In this document: in pieces, positions 50,023 through 59,935 of the stretch
Layout of the letters: each line of letters opens with the position of its first letter
Numbering within the stretch: position 1 is the stretch's first letter
Origin: Cherax quadricarinatus
Taxonomy: Eukaryota; Arthropoda; Malacostraca; Decapoda; Parastacidae
DNA: 64,000 nt
NCBI RefSeq assembly: GCF_038502225.1
Contig: NC_091382.1
Location: 12,385,878-12,449,877 of the forward strand
Direction of reading: 5' to 3'
Notes under the pieces: generated by a model
Database searches by the model: none
What the model was told of the DNA's origin: nothing
What the model saw: the letters and a program-made list of their open reading frames with translations, nothing else
Position numbers and translations under genes: made by a program

Positions 50023-52060
50023 AATATTGATTGTAAGTTCCCTACACATGCGAGTAGGTTATATTACACAACCTTGAAATATTGATTGTAAGTTCCCTAC
50101 ACATGCGAGTAGGTTATATTACACAACCTTGAAATATTGATTGTAAGTTCCCTACACGTGCGAGTAGGTTATATTACACAACCTTGAAATATTGATTGTA
50201 AGTTCCCTACACGTGCGAGTAGGTTATATTACACAACCTTGAAATATTGATTGTAAGTTCCCTACACGTGCGAGTAGGTTATATTACACAACCTTGAAAT
50301 ATTGATTGTAAGTTCCCTACACGTGCGAGTAGGTTATATTACACAACCTTGAAATATTGATTGTAAGTTCCCTACACGTGCGAGTAGGTTATATTACACA
50401 ACCTTGAAATATTGATTGTAAGTTCCCTACACGTGCGAGTAGGTTATATTACACAACCTTGAAATATTGATTGTAAGTTCCCTACACGTGCGAGTAGGTT
50501 ATATTACACAACCTTGAAATATTGATTGTAAGTTCCCTACACGTGCGAGTAGGTTATATTACACAACCTTGAAATATTGATTGTAAGTTCCCTACACGTG
50601 CGAGTAGGTTATATTACACAACCTGGAAATATTGATTGTATGTTCCCTACACATGCGAGTAGGTTATATTACACAACCTTGAAATATTGATTGTAAGTTC
50701 CCTACACATGCGAGTAGGTTATATTACGTAACCTGGAAATATTGATTGTAAGTTCCCTACACGTGCGAGTAGGTTATATTACGTAACCTGGAAATATTGA
50801 TTGTAAGTTCCCTACACGTGCGAGTAGGTTATATTACGTAACCTGGAAATATTGATTGTAAGTTCCCTACACGTGAGAGTAGGGTATATTACACAACCTG
50901 GAAATATTGATTGTAAGTTCCCTACACGTGCGAGTAGGATATATTACACAAGCTGGAAATATTGATTGTAAGTTCCCTACACGTGCGAGTAGGTTATATT
51001 ACACAACCTGGAAATATTGATTGTAAGTTCCCTACACGTGCGAGTAGGTTATATTACACAACCTGGAAATATTGATTGTAAGTTCCCTACACGTGCGAGT
51101 AGGTTATATTACACAACCTGGAAATATTGATTGTAAGTTCCCTACACGTGCGAGTAGGTTATATTACACAACCTGGAAATATTGATTGTAAGTTCCCTAC
51201 ACGTGCGAGTAGGTTATATTACACAACCTGGAAATACTGATTGTAAGTTCCCTACACATGCGAGTAGGTTATATTACACAACCTGGAAATATTGATTGTA
51301 AGTTCCCTACACGTGCGAGTAGGTTATATTACACAACCTGGAAATATTGATTGTAAGTTCCCTACACGTGCGAGTAGGTTATATTACGTAACCTGGAAAT
51401 ATTGATTGTAAGTTCCCTACACGTGCGAGTAGGTTATATTACACAACCTTGAAATATTGATTGTAAGTTCCCTACACGTGCGAGTAGGTTATATTACACA
51501 ACCTTGAAATATTGATTGTAAGTTCCCTACACGTGCGAGTAGGATATATTACACAACCTTGAAATATTGATTGTAAGTTCCCTACACGTGCGAGTAGGTT
51601 ATATTACGCAACCTTGAAATAGTGATTGTAAGTTCCCTACACGTGCGAGTAGGATATATTACGCAACCTGGAAATATTGATTGTAAGTTCCCTACACATG
51701 CGAGTAGGTTATATTACACAACCTTGAAATATTGATTGTAAGTTCCCTACACATGCGAGTAGGTTATATTACACAACCTGGAAATATTGATTGTAAGTTC
51801 CCTACACGTGCGAGTAGGTTATATTACACAACCTGGAAATATTGATTGTAAGTTCCCTACACGTGCGAGTAGGTTATATTACGTAACCTGGAAATATTGA
51901 TTGTAAGTTCCCTACACGTGCGAGTAGGTTATATTACACAACCTTGAAATATTGATTGTAAGTTCCCTACACGTGCGAGTAGGTTATATTACGCAACCTT
52001 GAAATATTGATTGTAAGTTCCCTACACATGCGAGTAGTTTATATTACACAACCTTGAAAT
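50022..52060. repeat. 55-bp satellite inside the Polinton major capsid gene
   Basis: About 37 copies of a 55-bp unit containing ATTGATTGTAAGTTCCCTAC, ACGTGCGAGTAGGTTATATT and ACACAACCTTGAAAT. Variants (ACATGCG, ACGTAACC, CTGGAAAT) occur in blocks. Units contain stops in all relevant frames. Capsid coding sequence is found on both sides, so the array grew within, or was inserted into, the gene. Confidence 0.95.
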
Positions 52061-52061
52061 C

Positions 52062-52312
52062 TCTGGGTTTGGAGACTGACCATCTGATTATATATAGGAG
52101 TTTTCTCCAAGGCAGAACTATATTAGGTGTTGACCTGAGAAGTGAACAGGTTAAGAACGCCATATATCTGTTGAGAAGAATGGTAATTTGAGAATAGTTA
52201 TGTCATTTGATAAACCGAAAGATGAGAATAGAATCTGTCTGATGTTTGGTGAAACTAATGCGATTTTAAATATAAATGAAAATAGATCAGTGATATTACA
52301 TACACGAGTATA
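52062..52312 (+). pseudogene. Polinton major capsid protein, C-terminal part
   Basis: Fragments IYRSFLQGRTILGVDLRS and AIYLLRR, then after a one-base shift NLRIVMSFDKPKDENRICLM and NAILNINENRSVI, ending at TAG 52310-52312. The pattern G-TIL-FDL... then NLRI---F--PL---- ... V--I--NRSVI is the usual C-terminal end of the Polinton capsid protein. It is separated from the central part by the 2-kb satellite. Confidence 0.7.
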
Positions 52313-52317
52313 GACCA

Positions 52318-53040
52318 TGAATTGTGAAGAGATAAATATTACCTTGCAACATGATACGGGAAGATATGCCTCGTATTTGTGATATTTTGTTGCAAATAAT
52401 ATAGATAAATTTATTATCCGGAGAGAGTTCCGGGGGTCAACGCCCCCGCGGCCCGGTCTGTGACCAGGCCTCCTTAGGTCAGTGTCCCAGGATGCGACCC
52501 ACACCAGTCGACTAACACTCAGGTACCCATTTTACTGATGGGGAACATAGACAACAGGTGGAAAGAAACACGTCCAATGTTTCTACTCTGGCTGGGAATC
52601 GAACCCAGGCCCTCACCGTGTGAAGCGAGAGCGTTAACCACCAGGCCACCAGAGCCTGAGGATAAAGGAGAAACCAGCAATATTTATTATTAATATACTG
52701 AATGGCCAAGATGAAAATATGGGTAATTGGATTATTATATATGTGAACAAACACATGTTAATACATTTAGATAGTTTTGGGATGGATTTGCAATATTATA
52801 CGAATATGAGAAAAGTATACGTAAGAGAAAATTAATGTATGGTATTAGTCAGATGATTCAACATGAAAAATCACCGGTATGTGAGGTATATGTCATATTT
52901 TTGTGTATAAATTAACAAATAATGTAAAGAAAATTATCCCATATTTATTTAAAGATTTTAGCAGAAATACATTAAAGAAAGATCAATATATATTGAAATA
53001 TACATGCGATCATTTCAATATTCCCTCATGTACAAGTGTA
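52318..53040 (+). pseudogene. Polinton adenovirus-type cysteine protease, interrupted
   Basis: Maturation protease of the adenain family. ATG 52318 starts MNCEEINITLQHDTGRYAS. A SINE is inserted at 52420-52664. The core resumes with FIINILNGQDENMGNWIII and HLDSFGMD (52719-52787). After a frameshift at about 52835 come HEKSPVCEVYVIF (the nucleophile Cys; Glu follows it where Gly is usual) and, in another frame, KKIIPYLFKDFSRNTLKKDQ and HFNI. At the position of the catalytic His (G-H-W in the family) the sequence reads G-N-W (Asn at 52725-52727). Frameshifts and this change mean it is inactive. Confidence 0.7.
52420..52664 (-). repeat. tRNA-derived SINE fused to a LINE-2 3' end
   Basis: On minus: GGTGGCCTGGTGGTTAACGC (A-box region), GGGTTCGATTCCCAGCC (B-box region), a GTTAGTCGACTGGTGTGGGT body, then at 52420-52472 the LINE-2 3' terminus (GGGGGCGTTGACCCCCGG hairpin). 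The LINE-2 tail at the 3' end of a tRNA-headed SINE is the classic arrangement by which a SINE borrows the LINE machinery. The copy at 53174-53466 has the same head with another tail. Confidence 0.65.
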
Positions 53041-53769
53041 TTTGTTAATAAATCAATGTGGAATTATGAAAATTTGTGTACAATAATAGAATTATCGTAC
53101 AGTGGGTTTACCCCTGAAGCGTTTACAGGCGGAGCTGAGGTCACATCTGTTGGTATAAATGTGACCGCTGGTAAGATAAGATAAGATTTCGTTCGGATTT
53201 TTAACCCCGGAGGGTTAGCCACCCAGGATAACCCAAGAAAGTCAGTGCCTCATCGAGGACTGTCTAACTTATTTCCATTGGGGTCCTTAATCTTGTCCCC
53301 CAGGATGCGACCCACACCAGTCGACTAACACCCAGGTACCTATTTTCTGCTAGGTGAACAGGACAACAGGTGTAAGGAAACGTGTCGAAATGTTTCCACC
53401 CGCCGGGAATCGAACCCGGGCCCTCCGTGTGTGAAGCGGGACCTTTAGCCACCAGGCCACCTATTCAGAGAAGGTCAGTGACTCTTCTGTGGTAAATGGT
53501 GTGTGATTTGCTCATTAATGAAGTGAATCTTGTTGCAATATTGAAAAATTTACGAATTAATGATTTTATAAGTGTGTATTAACCGGGAAAATCTTTTGAA
53601 GAATTATATTTTTATGCATTTAGTGATTTTAGAGGCGTATATATTGACCGGTAAAAAACTGAAATAGTAATTTCTTTGACAGGTGCAGAGATAATGAGGA
53701 TGCTGGAAAATATGCGAGAAAATTAGATCCGTCAGGAGCAAATGATTGGCAGGTTGATGCTCCCGTTAG
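53040..53769 (+). pseudogene. unidentified Polinton-associated coding remnant, split by a SINE
   Basis: Open sequence continues after the protease end (VFVNKSMWNYENLCTIIELS, FTPEAFTGGAEVTS, to 53184). It appears again after the SINE (53490-53760: AILKNLRINDFIS, SFEELYFYAFSDFRG, TGAEIMRMLENMRE). I do not recognise the protein. The position next to the protease and the similar AT-rich base composition suggest another Polinton gene. The sequence then meets the 44-bp satellite. Confidence 0.35.
53174..53466 (-). repeat. tRNA-derived SINE
   Basis: On minus: GGTGGCCTGGTGGCTAAAGG (A box), GGGTTCGATTCCCGGCGGG (B box), a body with GGTACCTGGGTGTTAGTCGA, CCTCGATGAGGCACTGACTT and CTAACCCTCCGGGGTTAAAA. 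The tail is made of the short repeat AATCTTATCTTA (53174-53190 on plus as TAAGATAAGATAAGATT). It has a complete head, body and tail. Confidence 0.75.
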
Positions 53770-55875
53770 CAGGGAGATGAACCACACCGGAGGTAGTGCG
53801 TCTTATACCCACCCAGGGAGATGAACCACACCGGAGGTAGTGCGTCTTATACCCACCCAGGGAGATGAACCACACCGGAGGTAAAGAGAGAGGTAGTGCG
53901 TCTTATACCCACCCAGGGAGATGAACCACACCGGAGGTAGTGCGTCTTATACCCACCCAGGGAGATGAACCACACCGGAGGTAGTGCGTCTCATACCCAC
54001 CCAGGGAGATGAACCACACCGGAGGTAGTGCGTCTTATACCCACCCAGGGAGATGAACCACACCGGAGGTAAAGAGAGAGGTAGTGCGTCTTATACCCAC
54101 CCAGGGAGATGAACCACACCGGAGGTAGTGCGTCTTATACCCACCCAGGGAGATGAACCACATCGGAGGTAGTGCGTCTTATACCCACCCAGGGAGATGA
54201 ACCACATCGGAGGTAGTGCGTCTTATACCCACCCAGGGAGATGAACCATACCGGAGGTAGTGCGTTTCATACCCACCCAGGGAGATGAACCACACCGAGG
54301 TAGTGCGTCTCATACCCACCCAAGGAGATGAACCACACGGGAGGTAGTGCGTCTTATACCCACCCAGGGAGATGAACCACACCGAGGTAGTGCGTCTCAT
54401 ACCCACCCAAGGAGATGAACCACACGGGAGGTAGTGCGTCTAATACCCACCCAGGGAGATGAACCACATCGGAGGTAGTGCGTCTTATACCCACCCAGGG
54501 AGATGAACCACACCGGAGGTAGTGCGTCTTATACCCACCCAGGGAGATGAACCACACCGGAGGTAGTGCGTCTTATACCCACCCAGGGAGATGAACCACA
54601 CCGGAGGTAGTGCGTCTCATACCCACCCAGGGAGATGAACCACACCGGAGGTAGTGCGTCTTATACCCACCCAGGGAGATGAACCACACCGGATGTAAAG
54701 AGAGAGGTAGTGCGTCTTATACCCACCCAGGGAGATGAACCACACCGGAGGTAGTGCGTCTTATACCCACCCAGGGAGATGAACCACACCGGAGGTAGTG
54801 CGTCTCACACCCACCCAGGGAGATGAACCACACCGGAGGTAGTGCGTCTCATACCCACCCAGGGAGATGAACCACACCGGAGGTAGTGCGTCTCATACCC
54901 ACCCAGGGAGATGAACCACACCGGAGGTAGTGCATCTCATACCCACCCAGGGAGATGAACCACACCGAGGTAGTGCGTTTCATACCCACCCAGGGAGATG
55001 AACCACACCGGAGGTAGTGCGTCTTATACCCACCCAGGGAGATGAACCACACCGGAGGTAGTGCGTCTTATACCCACCCAGGGAGATGAACCACACCGGA
55101 GGTAAAGAGAGAGGTAGTGCGTCTTATACCCACCCAGGGAGATGAACCACACCGGAGGTAGTGCGTCTTATACCCACCCAGGGAGATGAACCACACCGGA
55201 GGTAGTGCGTCTCACACCCACCCAGGGAGATGAACCACACCGGAGGTAGTGCGTCTCATACCCACCCAGGGAGATGAACCACACCGGAGGTAGTGCGTCT
55301 CATACCCACCCAGGGAGATGAACCACACCGGAGGTAGTGCATCTCATACCCACCCAGGGAGATGAACCACACCGAGGTAGTGCGTTTCATACCCACCCAG
55401 GGAGATGAACCACACCGGAGGTAGTGCGTCTTATACCCACCCAGGGAGATGAACCACACCGGAGGTAGTGCGTCTTATACCCACCGAGGGAGATGAACCA
55501 CACCGGAGGTAGTGCGTCTTATACCCACACAGGGAGATGAACCACACCGGAAGTAGTGCGCCTTATACCCACACAGGGAGATGAACCACACCGGAAGTAG
55601 TGCGCCTTATACCCACCCAAGGAGATGAACCACACCGGAGGTAGTGCGTCTTATACCCACACAGGGAGATGAACCACACCGGAGGTAGTGCGTCTTATAC
55701 CCACACAGGGAGATGAACCACACTGGAGGTAGTGCGTCTTATACCCACACAGGGAGATGAACCACACCGGAGATAGTGAGCCTTATACCCACCCAGGGAG
55801 ATGAACCACACCGGAGGTAGTGCATCTCATACCCACCCAGGGAGATGAACCACACCGGAGGTAGTGCGTCTCATA
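53770..55875. repeat. 44-bp satellite with 407-bp higher-order repeat
   Basis: About 47 copies of a 44-bp unit built from GGGAGATGAACCACACCGGA, GGTAGTGCGTCTTATACCCA and CCCA. Some units carry an extra TAAAGAGAGAG (11 bp). Blocks starting at about 54690 and 55097 are near identical and offset by 407 bp, showing a larger duplicated unit. Minus-strand open frames within it are artefacts of the repeat. Confidence 0.95.
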
Positions 55876-56104
55876 ACCACCTCGCACGGGGTTGACACCG
55901 TGCCTTCTCCCCGCCCTCACTTGGATGACGCCTCTACCCCCACCACTAACGAGATCGTGCCTCCTACCCACGGGACTGATGTTGCGACTTTTATCAACAA
56001 TATCGCAACTCCTACCACCTCTAATGTTAACGAGACTTCTACCCATAATGCAGTACATGTTGATTCTTCCAGACGTGAAGAAGGTAAAAGTGACTGTTAA
56101 TGAG
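55876..56104. other. short open stretch between satellite and CR1
   Basis: A plus-strand frame (to the stop at 56098-56100) rich in Pro, Thr and Asn (DDASTPTTNEIVPPTHGTD) follows the satellite. It could be the extreme 5' part of the adjacent CR1 or an unrelated remnant. No family recognised. Confidence 0.3.
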
Positions 56105-56179
56105 ATGGCCAGTGGTCAGTCGTCACGTGAGGTCACGGGCCCTGAGCTGCTTTGGGGATTAGTGTGGACGGTTACAAAG

Positions 56180-57586
56180 CCATGGCTTGGTTTTGCAGTG
56201 TTTTAAAAATTGAGGTTGGAGAGTTGAAGGAGGAAGTCTTGCTTCTCCAAGAGGAAATTAGGAGGCTGAAGGTTCACCTCAATGGGGTTGGGAGCGAGTG
56301 TGAGGTGGCTGATATGGTGGAGGGGAATGAGGCTGCCAGCAGCGAGGTGCAGTCTGTCTCTCGCTGCGAGGAAGCTGTAGGTGGGGAGGTAGCAATGGCT
56401 ACCAGCAGTGAGGTGCAGTCTGTCTCTCGCTGCGAGGAAGCTGTAGGTGGGGAGGTAGCAATGGATACTAGCAGTGAGGTGCAGTGTCTCTCGCTGCGAG
56501 GAAGCTGTAGGTGGGGAGGTAGCAATGGCTACCAGCAGTGAGGTGCAGTCCAGCACCTACTACAAGTGGCAAGTGGTTCCCAGTAATGGGAAGAGCATCA
56601 AGATAAGGAAAGTTAAGAGAGAAGATTTGAAGGTAGGAAATGGCTTCTCTGTTCTTCAGGATGAGTGTACTCCAGTGGCCAGTGAAGGTAAAGGTACTAC
56701 TTCCCCTGGAAATAGAGGTAAGCACATACTTGTGGTTGGTGACTCACAGGTGAGATATGTGGACCGTTCCTTCTGTAATAGGAATAAGAAGGTAAGAGAT
56801 AGAGTGTGCTTCCCAGGAGCTGGTGTTAGTGACATAGTCGACAGGTTGGATAATATCATGTCAGGTAATGTAGACAGCCTGTACTGTCTGCACAGACAGC
56901 CCATGCTGTCTGCCAGCTTAGTTCATATTTCGCGCCACTCAGGTGCTGCCATCTATAGGCCTTGCCACTTCAGTATGCCCAGACTTGCCTCGCTCTCACT
57001 CACACAGCGGCCTAGCAGCAAGACACAAGTGCTCCCAGCTCTCTCTCGTGGGCATGGCCCTGCCCGGGCCATGGGCACAAACACACAAGCCTGTGTAACC
57101 CAACACTACTTATCAATAAAGTAAGAAGCCTCCGAAGAACGTATCATTGCTACCTACGCTACCTTCATCGTCACCAAACCGCTGTTTACCTACAAGAACA
57201 GCAATAACAGTAATGTGAACAAGCCTATTATCTGTCTCAGTGCTGGTGGAAATAATATTGGGAAGGGTAGGAGAGAAGAGCTGCTAGATAAATACAGGTC
57301 AGCTATAGATTTAATTAAGTCCAAGGGAGGGGTCCCAATTATATGTAGCATCTTGCCTAGAAGGGGAGTGGGCAATGAATGGTTGTCTAGGGCAATTGGT
57401 GTAAATTGCTGGCTAGACAGATACTGCAAGGAACTTGCAATCCCATTCATTGACAACTGGGACAACTTTTATGGCAAACATGATATGTATGCAAGGGATG
57501 GTATACATCTTTCTGGGGCAGGGGTGGTAGCTCTTGCAAACTCAATCGAGAGGGCCATTGCTGAAATGCCTAGGATTTTAAACTGA
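56180..57586 (+). pseudogene. CR1 ORF1 (coiled coil plus esterase), expanded, frameshifted and LTR-interrupted
   Basis: The start ATG 56180 gives MAWFCSVLKIEVGELKEEVL, the same coiled coil as the intact copy. The SSEVQSVSRCEEAVGGEVA unit (66 bp) is present about four times between 56337 and 56540; the third copy has lost bases (CAGTGTCTCTCG), which shifts the frame. The esterase part follows: GDSQ near 56741, then the solo LTR at 56869, then LSAGGNNIGKGRR after it, with Asn in place of the Asp of GGND, and DGIHLSG. It stops at TGA 57584-57586. Confidence 0.82.
56869..57209 (+). mobile_element. solo LTR inserted in CR1 ORF1
   Basis: 341 bp starting TGTAGACAGCC and ending AATAACA, flanked by GTAA at 56865-56868 and 57210-57213 (GTAAT if the flanking T is counted). 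It contains AATAAA near 57115. TG...CA ends and a 4-5-bp target duplication are the hallmark of LTR retrotransposon or retrovirus-like integration. Removing it restores the CR1 sequence. The same family occurs at 1087-1407. The parental superfamily cannot be told from the LTR alone. Confidence 0.8.
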
Positions 57587-57600
57587 TAGAAGATAGAGGT

Positions 57601-58611
57601 ATGGGTGTGTGTGGGAAACAGTCAGGTTGCAACACTAGGGTTGTAAACAGTAAATGTATAAACGACATTCATCATGAAGTTATAAATAAAGACAATAGAT
57701 CATGTCAGCAAACAAAGGGAGACAACAGAGGGCAGCAAGAGACTAGCTCCCTTAAGGTCTACTATACTAATAGCAGGAGTGTAAGAAATAAGATATATGA
57801 GCTAAGATTAATTGCAAGTGCAGGAAACATAGATATCATTGCTATAACAGAGACCTGGCTCAATCTGAAAGATAGAGAGATGCCTTCTGAATGTCACATA
57901 CAAGGCTATAAATTATTCCACACTGACAGGGTCAACAGGAAGGGTGGTGGAGTAGTGATGTACGTCAGAGACAATTTAAAGTGTTGTGTTAGACAAGATA
58001 TAAAATTAGAAGCGTCAGCCACTGAATCTGTTTGGTTACAGCTTCTCGAGGGCCGTGAAAAACTAATTTTGGGTGTGATTTACAGGGCTCCAAATACTGA
58101 TAGGAAGTGCAGTAAACTTCTATGGGATGAAATTCGTAAGGCATCTACATACGAAAATGTTGTGATAATGGGAGATTTCAACTATAGACAGATTGACTGG
58201 AGCAATTTGACAGGAAATTTAGAATCAAGTGACTTTCTTGATATAATTCAGGATTGTTTTTTAAAGCAGTTTATGACAGAGCCAACTAGAGGAAATAACC
58301 TGTTTGATTTGGTTCATGCCAGCAGGGAAATGCTATTTAATAATCTTGAGGTTAATGATGAGCTCGGGGAAAGTGATCACAAATCACTCAGTTTTAATAT
58401 ATCATGGAATTCCCCTAACATTGGCAATCAAGTCTCTGTCCCTGACTTCCGCTTGGCTGATTTCATAGGACTGAAAAATTACTTGGGTGGGCTGAACTGG
58501 AATGACCTGAATATGGGTCAGGTAGGTGGTGATGATTGCCTGCTGCAGTATTCCTTCTTTCTTATGTTCAACCGAGTTCATCTGTTGATGATTCTCCGCC
58601 TCCGCTCATGA
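57601..58611 (+). pseudogene. CR1 ORF2, endonuclease domain only
   Basis: The frame begins at ATG 57601 (MGVCGKQSGCNTR), aligned to codon 6 of the intact ORF2, because the usual TGATG start has become TGATAG. The APE-type endonuclease is complete in outline (ITETWLN, VIMGDFNYRQIDW, ESDHKSLSF). After GGDDC at about 58537 the sequence joins the CR1 3' tail, so the remaining residues to 58611 are read-through. The RT is absent. Confidence 0.82.
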
Positions 58612-58742
58612 CCTCCCCACCAGCTTCCCCACCAGCCTCCCCACCAGCCTCCCCACCAGCATCTCCCCCGGAAGTGGATTATATGTCAGACGATGAAGGC
58701 CCAGAACAAAATGAACAAAATTTCTTCCAGAGAAGAAAATAA
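58571..58742 (+). other. proline/serine-rich open stretch with acidic end, origin unknown
   Basis: Just after the CR1 tail, one frame reads SSVDDSPPPLMTS, then four tandem ASPP-type units, then EVDYMSDDEGPEQNEQNFFQ and a TAA at 58740-58742. The composition differs from the surrounding repeats and could be the last exon of a host gene or the end of another element. No splice acceptor is obvious because the CR1 tail abuts it. I do not recognise it. Confidence 0.3.
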
Positions 58743-59839
58743 ACTTTTGTATTACTGAAAATTGTGATGTATTGAAGATGTATTGTATTGTATTACCCAT
58801 ATGATGAGTTTCAAAACTGTATTATAAATTTTTTTGTTGGTTGTATTGAAATGTATTATTGTGTAGCAAATAAAAATGATGAAAAATATTGTGTACTCAC
58901 CTCGTTGTGGTTGCAGGGGCCGATTCACAGCTCCTGGCCCCGCTTCTTCACTGGCTGCTACTGGGTCATTCTCCCCGCATCATGAGGTTCATCATACCTC
59001 TGCTTGAAGCTATGTATGGATCCTGTCTCCACTACATCACTTCCCAAACTATTTCACTTCCTGACTACTCTGTGACTGAAGGAATATTAGTATTATTCTG
59101 TATTTTCTTTATTAAAGTTAATGTTTGCCCAACATGACTAAACTTGTTGACCTGTGATTACTTGTGATGACGTCACACCCCACTCATTTAAGTTAATAAG
59201 AGGAAGTTATTTGATCAAACCTGTTGTTGTACCCATGCGGCAGACCATACCCCATAGGGGATATGTACCATGCATGATCCAATACTTGATTCAACCTACA
59301 CTTTTAATTCATTTAAGCTAACAAGAGAAAGTGCCATAGGGGAGCCCATGCGAGGCAGGTCCAAGTCAATGCCCCAACCTAGTCAGGTTGGTTCAATTGG
59401 TTCTTCGTCGACTATGTCCACCATTTTGAATGCTTACCCCCATAGGGGGGACCTTTACCATACCCCCGCACCATTTTGAATGCTTACCCCCGAGGAGATG
59501 TAAGTAAAATCTTGATCCAAGGAGACAACAAAAAATTGAAAAAGTTGATCCGAGGAGATGGAGAAGAGGTGGAAGTACTGATTCTTGAGAGAAATTTTAA
59601 GATGTAACTGTAGGTAGGAGAAAATCTTTTTTGTTTGTAATATCGATGTTGAGAAAATACTCTGATCCCCATAGGGAGACCTTCAAAATTATGAAATTCG
59701 AAAAAAAATCGAAAATTCGAATAAAATTATTCGAGGAACGGGGGCGATCCGGGAGTAAAGGTGCGTGCGCGGGTGCGTGGGAGGAGACCGCCGCCATTTA
59801 GAAGATCTCAGCCGTGAGGAGCCGAGTCATTTTTTCCAC
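58743..59839. other. gene-free region with LINE-3 tail and a CR1 tail fragment
   Basis: 58743-58890 is AT-rich. 58892-59075 is a minus-strand copy of the LINE-3 3' end (TACTCACCTCGTTGTGGTTG, AGCTCCTGGCCCCGCTTCTT; compare 835-890). 59340-59400 holds a short CR1-tail-like piece (CCCATGCGAGGCAGGTCC). A duplicated CACCATTTTGAATGCTTACC occurs at about 59422 and 59470. No gene recognised. Confidence 0.5.
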
Positions 59840-59935
59840 TACTGATGTCCGCCTGGAGTCTTGCAGTGTCTGCAGTGGAAGACACTGTCATGCAAATTCG
59901 GGTGTCATCAGCAAAGGAAGACACGGTGCTGTGGC
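59840..59935 (-). mobile_element. LINE-2 RT fragment around the catalytic motif
   Basis: Minus-strand fragment encoding the FADDTRICMTVSS segment, with an intact catalytic Asp pair, homologous to 61379-61470 of the longer copy. It leads directly into the 47-bp minisatellite, which is made from the adjoining LINE-2 sequence. Confidence 0.75.

Larger units (their letters stand above)
56105..58570 (+). mobile_element. internally deleted CR1, same subfamily as 42613-46715
   Basis: The 5' UTR (GTCACGTGAGGTCACGGGCC) matches the intact copy, followed by ORF1, the start of ORF2 through the endonuclease, and then directly the last 35 or so bases of the CR1 3' end (GCCTGCTGCAGTATTCCTTC, TTTCTTATGTTC). 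The whole RT is missing. A solo LTR is inserted in ORF1. It is non-autonomous but retains both termini. Confidence 0.88.

Noticed and set aside
29716..53769. A functional integrated Polinton or virus
   Set aside because: Integrase, capsid, minor capsid and protease genes are all split or frameshifted; no DNA polymerase B gene and no long terminal inverted repeats of Polinton type were found in the window.
56203..56556. Minus-strand frames opposite the CR1 ORF1
   Set aside because: Antisense shadows of the duplicated 66-bp units in ORF1.
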